Shown piece by piece: positions 1 to 7,047 of a stretch of 64,000 nt of DNA (its first letter is position 1; each line of letters opens with the position of its first letter). The stretch comes from Epilithonimonas zeae. Lineage in GTDB: Bacteria; Bacteroidota; Bacteroidia; Flavobacteriales; Weeksellaceae. The notes under the pieces were generated by a model. It was not told the origin of the DNA. It ran no database searches and saw only the letters and a program-made list of their open reading frames with translations. Location: NCBI RefSeq assembly GCF_900141765.1, contig NZ_FSRK01000001.1, positions 1,116,001 to 1,180,000 of the forward strand, given 5' to 3'. The translations under genes and the position numbers were made by a program.

Positions 1-706
1 AAATCATCCTTTCGAAAACGTGGCAAATTGGTAGAAAACTGAGCGCTTTCAGTTCTTTATAATCAATGCTTTTATCTTTCGGGATTCTTGGTGTGCTTGC
101 TGTAACATTCGCAACCAAATTGTTGTGGGTTAACTGAACACCTTTTGGTTTTCCAGTTGTTCCAGAAGTGTAAATAATCGTCGCCAAATCCTCCGGATTG
201 ATTGCTCTGGAAAGGTCATCAACTTCGATTTGAGTTGATTCATTCTCGCCAAGGTCAAGAATTTCGTTCCAGTTTGGAGCGCCATCGATTTCTTCAAATG
301 TAAAAACGCCAACCAATGACGGGATTTCTGGTTTTGCGTTGGTTAATTTTTTATATAATTCAGCATCGGAAACAAAGCAATATTTAATCTCAGAATTATT
401 GAAAATATAAACATAGTCCTCCTCAGAAATAGTCGGATAAACTGGAACCGTTACAACTCCAATCTGTGAAATTCCCAAATCCATAACCGCCCATTCCGTT
501 CTGTTATTGGAAGTTATGAGTCCAATTTTGTCGCCCGGTTTTATACCCAATTTTAAAAGTCCACGAGATATTTTATTACCTTGATTGATGAACTCTGCAG
601 TGGAAGTTTTTATCCATTTGCCATTTTTCTTCGTGACAAGACAATCTTCGTTAGGGAATTTTTCCAAAGCCAGCGTGGAAAAGTCAAATATTCTTTTAAC
701 GTTCAT
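1..706 (-). CDS. AMP-dependent acyl-CoA synthetase (long-chain fatty acid-CoA ligase type), 3' end outside window
   Basis: The first 235 residues are visible, starting MNVKRIFDFS at 706. The adenylate-forming signature YTSGTTGKPKG lies at residues 179-189, and the preceding part has the usual N-terminal pattern (NNRTEW, PVYPT, EEDYVYIFNNSE). This is the order found in bacterial long-chain acyl-CoA synthetases, which activate fatty acids with ATP and CoA at the inner membrane. The gene is divergent from an acyl-CoA dehydrogenase gene, which fits a fatty-acid degradation context. The C-terminal adenylation subdomain is cut off by the window edge, so the chain length preference and completeness cannot be judged. 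Confidence 0.9.
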   Translation of the reverse strand, partial: MNVKRIFDFSTLALEKFPNEDCLVTKKNGKWIKTSTAEFINQGNKISRGLLKLGIKPGDKIGLITSNNRTEWAVMDLGISQIGVVTVPVYPTISEEDYVYIFNNSEIKYCFVSDAELYKKLTNAKPEIPSLVGVFTFEEIDGAPNWNEILDLGENESTQIEVDDLSRAINPEDLATIIYTSGTTGKPKGVQLTHNNLVANVTASTPRIPKDKSIDYKELKALSFLPICHVFERMI

Positions 707-740
707 AAAATATCTTTATTAATATATTATTAAAATTGAG

Positions 741-760
741 TTTACATTATCGTAAATATA
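741..760. promoter_or_regulatory. Dyad and -7-like box between the two fatty-acid genes
   Basis: TTTAC-N6-GTAAA (741-756) is a perfect 5-bp dyad. Read on the minus strand, 753-760 is TATATTTA, close to the Bacteroidetes -7 box TAnnTTTG, about 46 bases before the synthetase start. The dyad overlaps this box, so it could be an operator for a fatty-acid regulator. No regulator gene is adjacent and the assignment is inference. Confidence 0.35.
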
Positions 761-797
761 ATTTTTTTTTCTAAGATAACAAAATCTTGTATTTGTC

Positions 798-827
798 TTT
801 GATTTTTTGCCAAAAAGTTTATATTTA
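798..827 (+). promoter_or_regulatory. Bacteroidetes-type promoter of the acyl-CoA dehydrogenase gene
   Basis: TTTG at 798-801 and TATATTTA at 820-827 are separated by 18 bases, close to the consensus TTTG-N19-TAnnTTTG. The box lies inside the alternative upstream reading frame that would begin with TTG at 807, which supports translation from ATG 855 instead. Confidence 0.5.
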
Positions 828-854
828 CGAACGAAAAATATAATAAAAAACCTT

Positions 855-1997
855 ATGGATTTCAATCTTACAGAAGAACAACAGATGATTCAACAGGCCG
901 CAAGAGATTTTGCCAATGCAGAACTTTTGGAAGGTGTTATAGAAAGAGATAATGAACAGAAATTTCCTTATGATGCTGTCAAAAAGATGGGCGAAATGGG
1001 ATTTTTGGGAATGATGGTTGACCCAAAATATGGTGGTGCAGGCTTGGATAGCATTTCTTATGTTTTGGCAATGGAAGAGATTGCAAAAATTGATGCCTCT
1101 GCTGCCGTTGTGATGTCGGTTAATAACTCTTTGGTTTGTGCAGGTCTGGAAAAATTCTGTAATGAGGAGCAAAAAATGAAATACCTGAAACCACTTGCAA
1201 GTGGCGAAGTAATTGGTGCTTTTGCTTTATCTGAGCCGGAAGCGGGTTCGGATGCAACTTCTCAGTCCACAACGGCTGAAGACAAAGGCGATTATTATTT
1301 GTTGAACGGAACCAAAAACTGGATTACCAACGGTGGAAATGCAACTTATTATATCGTAATTGCACAGACTCATCCGGAGAAAAAACACAAAGGAATCAAT
1401 GCTTTTATTGTTGAGAAAGGTTGGGAAGGTTTTGTTGTTGGAAAGAAAGAAGATAAATTAGGAATTAGAGGAAGTGACACGCATTCTTTGATGTTTACGG
1501 ATGTGAAAGTTCCAAAAGAAAATAGGATTGGAGAAGATGGTTTCGGTTTCGCTTTTGCGATGGCTGTTTTAAATGGCGGTAGAATCGGGATTGCTTCTCA
1601 GGCTTTAGGAATAGCTTCCGGAGCTTACGAATTGTCTCTAAAATATGCTAAAGAAAGAAAATCTTTCGGAACAGAAATTATCAATCATCAGGCAATTGCA
1701 TTCAAATTGGCAGATATGCACACCAGTATTATGGCGGCGAGAATGTTGATTTACAAAGCGGCTGCTGAAAAAGATGAAGGAAAAGATATCTCAGAAAGTG
1801 GCGCAATGGCGAAATTGTATGCTTCTCAGGTGGCGATGGACACAACAGTAGAAGCCGTTCAAATCCACGGTGGTTACGGTTATGTGAAAGAATATCACGT
1901 GGAAAGAATGATGCGTGATGCAAAAATCACTCAGATTTACGAAGGAACTTCTGAGATTCAAAAGATTGTGATTTCAAGAGCGATATCCAAGAAATAA
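855..1997 (+). CDS. Acyl-CoA dehydrogenase (short-chain/butyryl-CoA type)
   Basis: This 380-residue flavoprotein oxidises acyl-CoA to trans-2-enoyl-CoA and passes electrons to ETF. The start MDFNLTEEQQ at 855 matches the family; an upstream TTG at 807 would only add 16 atypical residues across the promoter. Visible family signatures are GAFALSEPEAGSD (substrate/FAD-binding middle domain), GIASQALGIA, RKSFG, and QIHGGYGY near residue 340. IYEGTSEIQ near residue 362 carries the catalytic Glu found at this place in short-chain dehydrogenases. The length is normal and there is no sign of damage. It lies opposite an acyl-CoA synthetase gene, so a beta-oxidation role is likely. Exact chain specificity is not decidable from sequence. 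Confidence 0.93.
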   Translation: MDFNLTEEQQMIQQAARDFANAELLEGVIERDNEQKFPYDAVKKMGEMGFLGMMVDPKYGGAGLDSISYVLAMEEIAKIDASAAVVMSVNNSLVCAGLEKFCNEEQKMKYLKPLASGEVIGAFALSEPEAGSDATSQSTTAEDKGDYYLLNGTKNWITNGGNATYYIVIAQTHPEKKHKGINAFIVEKGWEGFVVGKKEDKLGIRGSDTHSLMFTDVKVPKENRIGEDGFGFAFAMAVLNGGRIGIASQALGIASGAYELSLKYAKERKSFGTEIINHQAIAFKLADMHTSIMAARMLIYKAAAEKDEGKDISESGAMAKLYASQVAMDTTVEAVQIHGGYGYVKEYHVERMMRDAKITQIYEGTSEIQKIVISRAISKK

Positions 1998-2030
1998 TTT
2001 TATATCTTTATTTCCTAAAACAAATATGAT

Positions 2031-2396
2031 ATGAAATACCTTTGGATGACCTTGGCGGTAATATTTCTTTTTCTCGGCGTTTTCGTTTGGTGGAAATATT
2101 ACTTTGTATTTGGAGAAGGCGTGAAATCCGGTTATCTCAATTATGCGGTCAACAAAGGAAATGTATTCAAAACCTATGAAGGGAAATTAATTCAGGAAGG
2201 ATTTGGAGCTTCAAAACCTGGTGCGCCGATTGGCAGTAATCAGTTTGAGTTTTCAATTGAAAATGAAGCAGTTTTCAAACAATTGGAAATGAATAGCGGA
2301 AAATATTTCGATTTGCACTACAAAGAATATCACGGAACTTTGCCTTGGCGCGGAAATACAGTCTACGTTGTCGACAAAGTTCTAAGTATGAAATAA
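2031..2396 (+). CDS. Small conserved membrane-anchored protein of unknown function
   Basis: 121 residues with one N-terminal membrane helix (about residues 3-22, WMTLAVIFLFLGVFVWW) followed by a soluble domain. It contains FKTYEGKLIQEGFGAS and ends with NTVYVVDKVL. The soluble part reads like a small beta-rich domain (EFSIENEAVF, FDLHYKEYHG, LPWRG). Similar flavobacterial proteins have been given the name 6-phosphogluconate dehydrogenase in databases, to my memory; nothing here supports an NADP fold or catalytic residues. The gene is 33 bases after the dehydrogenase and followed by a terminator, so the two are probably one transcript. Function unknown. Confidence 0.75.
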   Translation: MKYLWMTLAVIFLFLGVFVWWKYYFVFGEGVKSGYLNYAVNKGNVFKTYEGKLIQEGFGASKPGAPIGSNQFEFSIENEAVFKQLEMNSGKYFDLHYKEYHGTLPWRGNTVYVVDKVLSMK

Positions 2397-2414
2397 TGAT
2401 TGTCAAATAAATCT

Positions 2415-2443
2415 AAAACCTTTCCATTTTGAAAGGTTTTTTT
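2415..2443 (+). terminator. Intrinsic terminator
   Basis: A perfect 10-bp stem (AAAACCTTTC at 2415-2424 with GAAAGGTTTT at 2431-2440) has a 6-base loop and is followed by more T residues. It closes the acyl-CoA dehydrogenase/small membrane protein unit. Confidence 0.85.
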
Positions 2444-2526
2444 GTTGAATTAAGAATTAAAACTTCGGATTCAGTAAATTTGTTTACAAAATCAATTATT
2501 ATTTATCGCCCATCATTTATAATCAG

Positions 2527-3114
2527 ATGTCGGAACTAAAGAAAATCAGGGAAAAACAAAATCTAACTCAGGAAGAATTAGCAGAAAAGTCGGGACTTTC
2601 CGTCAGAACAATTCAACGTATCGAAGCTGGAACGGAGCCGAAAGGTTATACATTGAAAACTTTGGCCTCCAGTCTTGATGTTCCTGAAACTGATTTATTA
2701 ATTCCAGAAAGTCCGATAGAAGAATTAATTGTTGAAACTCCAATTATTGAAGAATTGGTTTTGCCAATAGAAAATACTCCGGCTGAAAATTGGACTTTAA
2801 TCAAAATCATCAATCTCTCCTCACTTCCGTTTTGTTGGTTTCCGATTGCTAATTTTCTGCCACCTTTATTAATAATGTTGATTTCAAAACAGAAATCTCC
2901 AATCATTAAACAAATTATCTCGCTTCAAATTATTATAGCGATTATTGCCCCCATTATTTTTTTGATTATTGCTTTTTTAAAGTTGGGAAGTGCCTCTGTA
3001 ATGATAACAATGGTTAGCTTAACGTTGACCAATATTTTCATCATTTTGAGAAATGCCTATGAAATTGACAGGAAAGAAAAACTTCGTTACCAACTGAATT
3101 TCAATATCATATAA
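2527..3114 (+). CDS. XRE-family regulator with C-terminal membrane domain
   Basis: 195 residues. Residues 1-55 are a helix-turn-helix of the XRE/Cro type (LTQEELAEKSGLS, RTIQRIEAGT). A Glu/Pro/Ile-rich linker (about 56-95) leads into three or four hydrophobic segments (about 97-115, 125-150, 155-175) and a basic tail. Such proteins probably bind DNA from the membrane; the C-terminal part resembles the small DUF4870-like membrane domains found fused to this HTH in Flavobacteria. The ligand or signal is unknown. The gene is followed after 87 bases by serine hydrolase genes that it may regulate, but no operator was identified. Confidence 0.8.
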   Translation: MSELKKIREKQNLTQEELAEKSGLSVRTIQRIEAGTEPKGYTLKTLASSLDVPETDLLIPESPIEELIVETPIIEELVLPIENTPAENWTLIKIINLSSLPFCWFPIANFLPPLLIMLISKQKSPIIKQIISLQIIIAIIAPIIFLIIAFLKLGSASVMITMVSLTLTNIFIILRNAYEIDRKEKLRYQLNFNII

Positions 3115-3201
3115 ATCTGTCAGGCAATTGTCGGGTTATTGTCGGGCGAAATTTTTGACTTGAAATTAATTATTTCTGAACCTTTGTCAAAATTAAAAGC
3201 A

Positions 3202-4668
3202 ATGACAAAACAGTTCGGAATTTTTTTCCTTATTCTATTTCTTTCCATTGGAAATCTTAAAGCTCAAATCGATAAAAATTCACCCTTATTTTTAGAATTA
3301 AAAAAACAGGACAGTCTTTTCTTTGACCGTGGTTTTAATAATTGTGACTTCGCTTATTTGGAAAAAACGATGGACGATAATCTGAAATTCTATCACGACT
3401 TCGGCGGTTTTCAGGACAAAAAATTGTTTCTGGAAAGAACAAGGCAAAACATCTGTGGAAACCCTAATCAAAAACCGATTCGGAAAGTGATTGAAAGCAG
3501 TCTGGAAGTTTTTCCGTTGTATAATAATGGCGAATTGTATGGCGCAATTCAGACCGGAGAACATCAATTTTTTACGCGTGAAAAGAATAAACCGGATGTT
3601 TTGGGAGGTCAGGCAAAATTCACCTCAGTTTGGACAAAAAAAGACGGAAATTGGATGATGAGTGATGTTCTTAGTTACGATCACGTCGATCCAAGTAAAA
3701 CAAAAATAACAGACAATTTAGAAAAACTATTAAAAGATAATAACATCCCAACTTTAGGATTGGGAGTTATCCAAGATGGAAAATTGACACAAATAAAGGT
3801 TTATGGAACGCTTAATGGAAAAACAATCGCCCCATTTAACAGTCTTTTCAATGTGGCATCTTTAACCAAACCTGTGACTGCAATGACAGTTTTGCGTTTG
3901 GTAAGTTTAGGAAAATGGAATCTCGACGAGCCGCTTTACAAATACTACACAGACCCTGATATTGCAAATGATTCCCGAAATAAAAAGCTAACAACGAGAT
4001 TGGTATTAAGCCATCAGACCGGTTTCCCGAATTGGAGACGGATGAATAAAGACCAAAAACTCAATTTTGAATTTGATCCCGGAACAAAATACCAATATTC
4101 AGGCGAAGGTTTTGAATATTTACGAAAAGCTGTTGAGAAAAAATTCAGCAAAAGTCTCGAAGAACTAGCTAAAGAATATGTTTTCCAACCAGTTGGCATG
4201 AGTGATACCAGTTACATTTGGAACGAGAAAAAAGATGCAGACAGAATCGTCATCGGTTATGATAAAAATGGGAAAGCTTATGACATTGTAAAAAATAAGA
4301 CAGTGAATGCAGCAGACGATTTGGTTACTTCTGTGGAAGATTATAGTAAATTTTTAATAGCCATAATGAATAATGATTTATTGTCTCCCGAAGTTTTTAA
4401 AGCCATGAAAACCAATCAGGTTGAAACCAAAAAGAACAAATATTTTGGACTTGGTTTTGAAATTTATGACCTTGGGAATAACGAAATTGCCCTTTCACAC
4501 GGCGGTTCTGATAATGGTGTCAACACGATTGCTTTTATTTTACCAAAAACAAAACAAGGTCTCGTGATTTTCACAAACGTAGATGATGGTTATAAAATTT
4601 ATGAACCAATAATGAATCAGTATTTTGGGAATACGGGTAAAAAGATTGTTGAAATTGAAACGAAATAA
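3202..4668 (+). CDS. Exported serine hydrolase: DUF4440-like domain fused to beta-lactamase-fold domain
   Basis: The start at 3202 gives a clean signal peptide (MTKQFGIFFLILFLSIGNLKAQ); an in-frame TTG at 3139 would bury it. Residues about 30-170 form an NTF2/SnoaL-like DUF4440 domain (DNLKFYHDFGGF, FTSVWTKKDGNWMMSDV). The rest is a class C beta-lactamase/D-Ala-D-Ala peptidase-like serine hydrolase: SLTKP supplies the Ser-x-x-Lys pair, YSGEGFEYL is at the Tyr-motif position and HGGSDNG is at the third motif. The protein probably acts in the periplasm on an amide or ester; whether it has beta-lactamase activity cannot be inferred. It is followed after only 3 bases by another member of the same superfamily, so the two are co-transcribed. 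Confidence 0.85.
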   Translation: MTKQFGIFFLILFLSIGNLKAQIDKNSPLFLELKKQDSLFFDRGFNNCDFAYLEKTMDDNLKFYHDFGGFQDKKLFLERTRQNICGNPNQKPIRKVIESSLEVFPLYNNGELYGAIQTGEHQFFTREKNKPDVLGGQAKFTSVWTKKDGNWMMSDVLSYDHVDPSKTKITDNLEKLLKDNNIPTLGLGVIQDGKLTQIKVYGTLNGKTIAPFNSLFNVASLTKPVTAMTVLRLVSLGKWNLDEPLYKYYTDPDIANDSRNKKLTTRLVLSHQTGFPNWRRMNKDQKLNFEFDPGTKYQYSGEGFEYLRKAVEKKFSKSLEELAKEYVFQPVGMSDTSYIWNEKKDADRIVIGYDKNGKAYDIVKNKTVNAADDLVTSVEDYSKFLIAIMNNDLLSPEVFKAMKTNQVETKKNKYFGLGFEIYDLGNNEIALSHGGSDNGVNTIAFILPKTKQGLVIFTNVDDGYKIYEPIMNQYFGNTGKKIVEIETK

Positions 4669-4671
4669 CTG

Positions 4672-5706
4672 ATGATGTTAAGAAAAATTTTTTCCACAAC
4701 TGTATTCATTTTTTTTATTCAATTAGGATTTTCGCAATCATTTAATAAAATAAAACTTGACCATTATTTGAACGAATTGGCGGAAAACAATAAATTTATG
4801 GGAAGTGTAGCGGTTTTAGATAATGATAAAATCATTTATACGAATTCTACAGGATTTTCAAATATTGAAACACAACAACGCCCAAATGATAAAACTACTT
4901 ATGGCATCGGCTCGATATCGAAAGTTTTTACAAGTGTTTTGATTTTAAAAGCTATTGAAGAGAGAAAAATAACACTTTCAACTAAGCTAAATGAATATTT
5001 TCCTTCTGTCAAAAATTCGGATAAAATAACAATTGGCAATTTGCTGAATCATAGAAGTGGTATTCATAATTTTACCAATGACAAAGATTTTCTAGAATGG
5101 AATACTCAGAAAAAATCTGAAACTGAAATGCTTCAAATTATCACAAATGGCGGTAGCGATTTTGAACCTGATAGCAAAGCCGATTACAGCAATTCGAATT
5201 ATATTTTATTGAGTTACATTTTGGAAAAGATTTACAATCAACCTTATTCTAATATTTTATCCGAAAAAATCATAAAGAAACTCGGTTTAAGAAATACTTA
5301 TTTCGGAAATAACATTAATGAAATTAATGAAAGTTTTTCTTATAAATTCAATGAAAGTTGGATAAAGCAAACGCAGACAAATCCGTCAATTCCTTTAGGA
5401 GCAGGAGCCATTTTTTCTACACCAACAGATTTAACAAAATTTGCAAGTGCATTATTCAACGTAAAAATTATTTCAAAACAAAGCCTGAAATCAATGATTG
5501 AGATGAAAGATAATTTTGGATACGGAATTTTTGAAATGCTATTCAAAGAAAAGATTGGTTATGGTCATAGAGGAGGAATAGACGGATTTAATTCAGTTTT
5601 TACGTATTTCCCAAAAGAAAAAATTTCTATAGCCATAATATCTAATGGGAACAATTATGATATCAATAGTGTTTTATTTGTAATTGAAAATGATGTGTTT
5701 AAATAA
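4672..5706 (+). CDS. Exported beta-lactamase-fold serine hydrolase
   Basis: 344 residues with a signal peptide ending GFSQS; ATG at 4672 or 4675. SISKVF gives the Ser-x-x-Lys nucleophile pair, YSNSNY the Tyr-Ser-Asn motif and GHRGGIDG the third motif, the normal order for the class C/esterase group (Pfam Beta-lactamase). It lacks the N-terminal DUF4440 domain of the gene before it. It sits 3 bases downstream of that gene, so the pair look like an operon of diverged paralogues. Likely periplasmic peptidase or esterase; substrate unknown. Confidence 0.85.
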   Translation: MMLRKIFSTTVFIFFIQLGFSQSFNKIKLDHYLNELAENNKFMGSVAVLDNDKIIYTNSTGFSNIETQQRPNDKTTYGIGSISKVFTSVLILKAIEERKITLSTKLNEYFPSVKNSDKITIGNLLNHRSGIHNFTNDKDFLEWNTQKKSETEMLQIITNGGSDFEPDSKADYSNSNYILLSYILEKIYNQPYSNILSEKIIKKLGLRNTYFGNNINEINESFSYKFNESWIKQTQTNPSIPLGAGAIFSTPTDLTKFASALFNVKIISKQSLKSMIEMKDNFGYGIFEMLFKEKIGYGHRGGIDGFNSVFTYFPKEKISIAIISNGNNYDINSVLFVIENDVFK

Positions 5707-5763
5707 GTTTGAAAATCTGCTATAATTAAAGTCAAAAACAAATTAATTGCAGTTAATAAAATT

Positions 5764-5790
5764 TAATTGTAATTAATTTTGTTACAATTA
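5764..5790. promoter_or_regulatory. Palindromic operator of the Rrf2 gene
   Basis: TAATTGTAA-N9-TTACAATTA is a perfect 9-bp inverted repeat. Its right part overlaps TTTG (5778-5781), which with TAACTTTG at 5802-5809 (20-base spacer) forms a consensus Bacteroidetes promoter. A related dyad with the same 9-base spacing lies before the next gene (6243-6267). The position over the -33 region suggests repression, probably by the Rrf2 protein itself. Confidence 0.7.
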
Positions 5791-5801
5791 AGTTTTATTT
5801 C

Positions 5802-5809
5802 TAACTTTG
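5802..5809 (+). promoter_or_regulatory. -7 box TAACTTTG, probably giving a leaderless mRNA
   Basis: Perfect TAnnTTTG consensus ending only 7 bases before the ATG at 5817. Transcription would begin at or within a base or two of the start codon, so the Rrf2 message is probably leaderless. Confidence 0.6.
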
Positions 5810-5816
5810 CACCGTA

Positions 5817-6227
5817 ATGAACAACACACGATTTGCAACCGCAATACATATTTTGACATTACTTGCGAAAGATTCGCAGGAATGGCTGACGTCTGATTGG
5901 ATTGCCGGAAGCGTGAATGTCAATCCTGTGATTGTTCGCAAAGAATTGATTAACCTCAAAAAATCTGGCTTAATAGAAAGCAGACAAGGAAAAGTGGGAG
6001 GTGTGAGAATTGCGAAAAATCCTGAACAGATCAATATTTCAGAAATATACAAATCGGTCAAGAACACAGAAGTTCTCGGTAAAAGAAATCAAAATCCGAA
6101 TCCGCTTTGTAGCATTGGAAAAGACATCAACAAAAATCTTGATGTTTTATTTGGAGAAACAGATGATTTGGTTTTTCAGTTTTTGAATGGCAAAAAATTG
6201 TCAGATTTCACCAATCAATTCGGGTAA
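5817..6227 (+). CDS. Rrf2-family transcriptional regulator
   Basis: 136 residues, typical Rrf2 length. The winged helix begins NTRFATAIHILTLLAKD; VNVNPVIVRKELINLKKSG is the recognition part and GKVGGVRIAK the wing. Only one Cys is present in the region (PLCSIG, about residue 97), so the three-Cys [2Fe-2S] site of IscR/NsrR is absent; this resembles the YwnA/cluster-free branch, which can sense thiol or electrophile stress. A perfect palindrome overlaps its promoter and a variant precedes the next gene, so it very likely represses itself and the NAD(P)-binding protein gene 58 bases downstream. Confidence 0.9.
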   Translation: MNNTRFATAIHILTLLAKDSQEWLTSDWIAGSVNVNPVIVRKELINLKKSGLIESRQGKVGGVRIAKNPEQINISEIYKSVKNTEVLGKRNQNPNPLCSIGKDINKNLDVLFGETDDLVFQFLNGKKLSDFTNQFG

Positions 6228-6242
6228 AAATTTTTTGACTTA

Positions 6243-6267
6243 AAATGTAACAAAATATATTACAATT
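6243..6267. promoter_or_regulatory. Second Rrf2-type operator, before the NAD(P)-binding protein gene
   Basis: The dyad TGTAA-N9-TTACA (6246-6250/6260-6264) has two more matching outer pairs after one mismatch. Spacing and arm sequence match the operator before the Rrf2 gene. It lies about 20-40 bases before the ATG at 6286, so it should control that gene. Confidence 0.65.
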
Positions 6268-6285
6268 AATTTAAATTATTAAAAA

Positions 6286-6936
6286 ATGAGTAAAGTAGCA
6301 GTAATCGGAGCAACTGGCTTCGTAGGAAAACAAGTCGTAAACGAATTATCAAACAGAGGATATTCTGTAAACGCTATTGCAAGAGACAGTTCAAAAGCAG
6401 AAGCGAAAGATAACGTAACGGCAATCAGCGCAGATGTGAATAATGTAGAAGAATTAGCAAAAGTTCTTGAAGGAAGTGATGCTGTGATCAATACGTTCAA
6501 TGCAGGTTGGACCAATCCGAACCTTTATGATGACTTTTTGAACGGTTCAAGAAACATCGAAAAGGCAGTTGAGAAATCAGGCGTTAAGAGATTTATTACC
6601 GTTGGTGGTGCAGGAAGCTTGTTCATCAATGGGCAACAGTTGGTAGACGGTCCGGATTTCCCTGCTGATATCAAACCGGGCGCAATAGCTGCAAGAGATT
6701 ACCTGAACGAAATCAAAAAGAACGAAACATTGGACTGGACATTCTTCTCCCCGGCAATCGAGATGCATCCGGGAACGGCTGGAGTAAGAGTTGGAACTTA
6801 TAGGACAGCTTTGGAAAATCCGGTTTTTAACGAAGAGGGAAGAAGCATTCTTTCTGTGGAAGACGTTGCTGTGGCTTTGGTGGATGAGTTGGAACAAAAT
6901 AATTTTGTGAAACAACGTTTCACTGCAGCTTATTAA
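6286..6936 (+). CDS. NAD(P)-binding Rossmann protein (NmrA/SDR-atypical type)
   Basis: 216 residues, beginning with the dinucleotide site VAVIGATGFVGKQV (Gly-x-x-Gly-x-x-Gly). Later motifs are AISADVNN, DAVINTF and RFITVGGAGSLF. The family includes NAD(P)H-dependent reductases and NmrA-like redox sensors of about 210-220 residues that lack the full SDR Tyr-x-x-x-Lys site. TFFSPAIEMHPG and the C-terminal VEDVAVALVDELE match this group. Control by the adjacent Rrf2 regulator is suggested by the shared palindrome, which makes a role in oxidative or electrophile stress plausible. Substrate unknown. Confidence 0.85.
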   Translation: MSKVAVIGATGFVGKQVVNELSNRGYSVNAIARDSSKAEAKDNVTAISADVNNVEELAKVLEGSDAVINTFNAGWTNPNLYDDFLNGSRNIEKAVEKSGVKRFITVGGAGSLFINGQQLVDGPDFPADIKPGAIAARDYLNEIKKNETLDWTFFSPAIEMHPGTAGVRVGTYRTALENPVFNEEGRSILSVEDVAVALVDELEQNNFVKQRFTAAY

Positions 6937-6955
6937 CATTAGCAATCCTTAATAA

Positions 6956-6992
6956 AAATCCCTTCAAAGTTAGACTCTGAAGGGATTTATTA
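6956..6992. terminator. Bidirectional intrinsic terminator
   Basis: Perfect 11-bp stem: AAATCCCTTCA (6956-6966) and TGAAGGGATTT (6978-6988), 11-base loop, T-rich flank on both strands. It lies between convergent genes and could stop transcription from both sides. Confidence 0.85.
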
Positions 6993-7047
6993 TTTGTCAA
7001 GATGAAAAGTCTATCATCTATCCGTCTATTTTCCCAAAGTCTAAAAA

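Noticed and set aside
807-854. TTG start giving a 396-residue acyl-CoA dehydrogenase
   Set aside because: The extra 16 residues are unlike the family and lie on the -7 box; ATG 855 begins the conserved MDFNLTEEQQ.
2031-2396. 6-phosphogluconate dehydrogenase name for the small membrane protein
   Set aside because: 121 residues with a membrane anchor and no Rossmann or catalytic motif; function left unknown.
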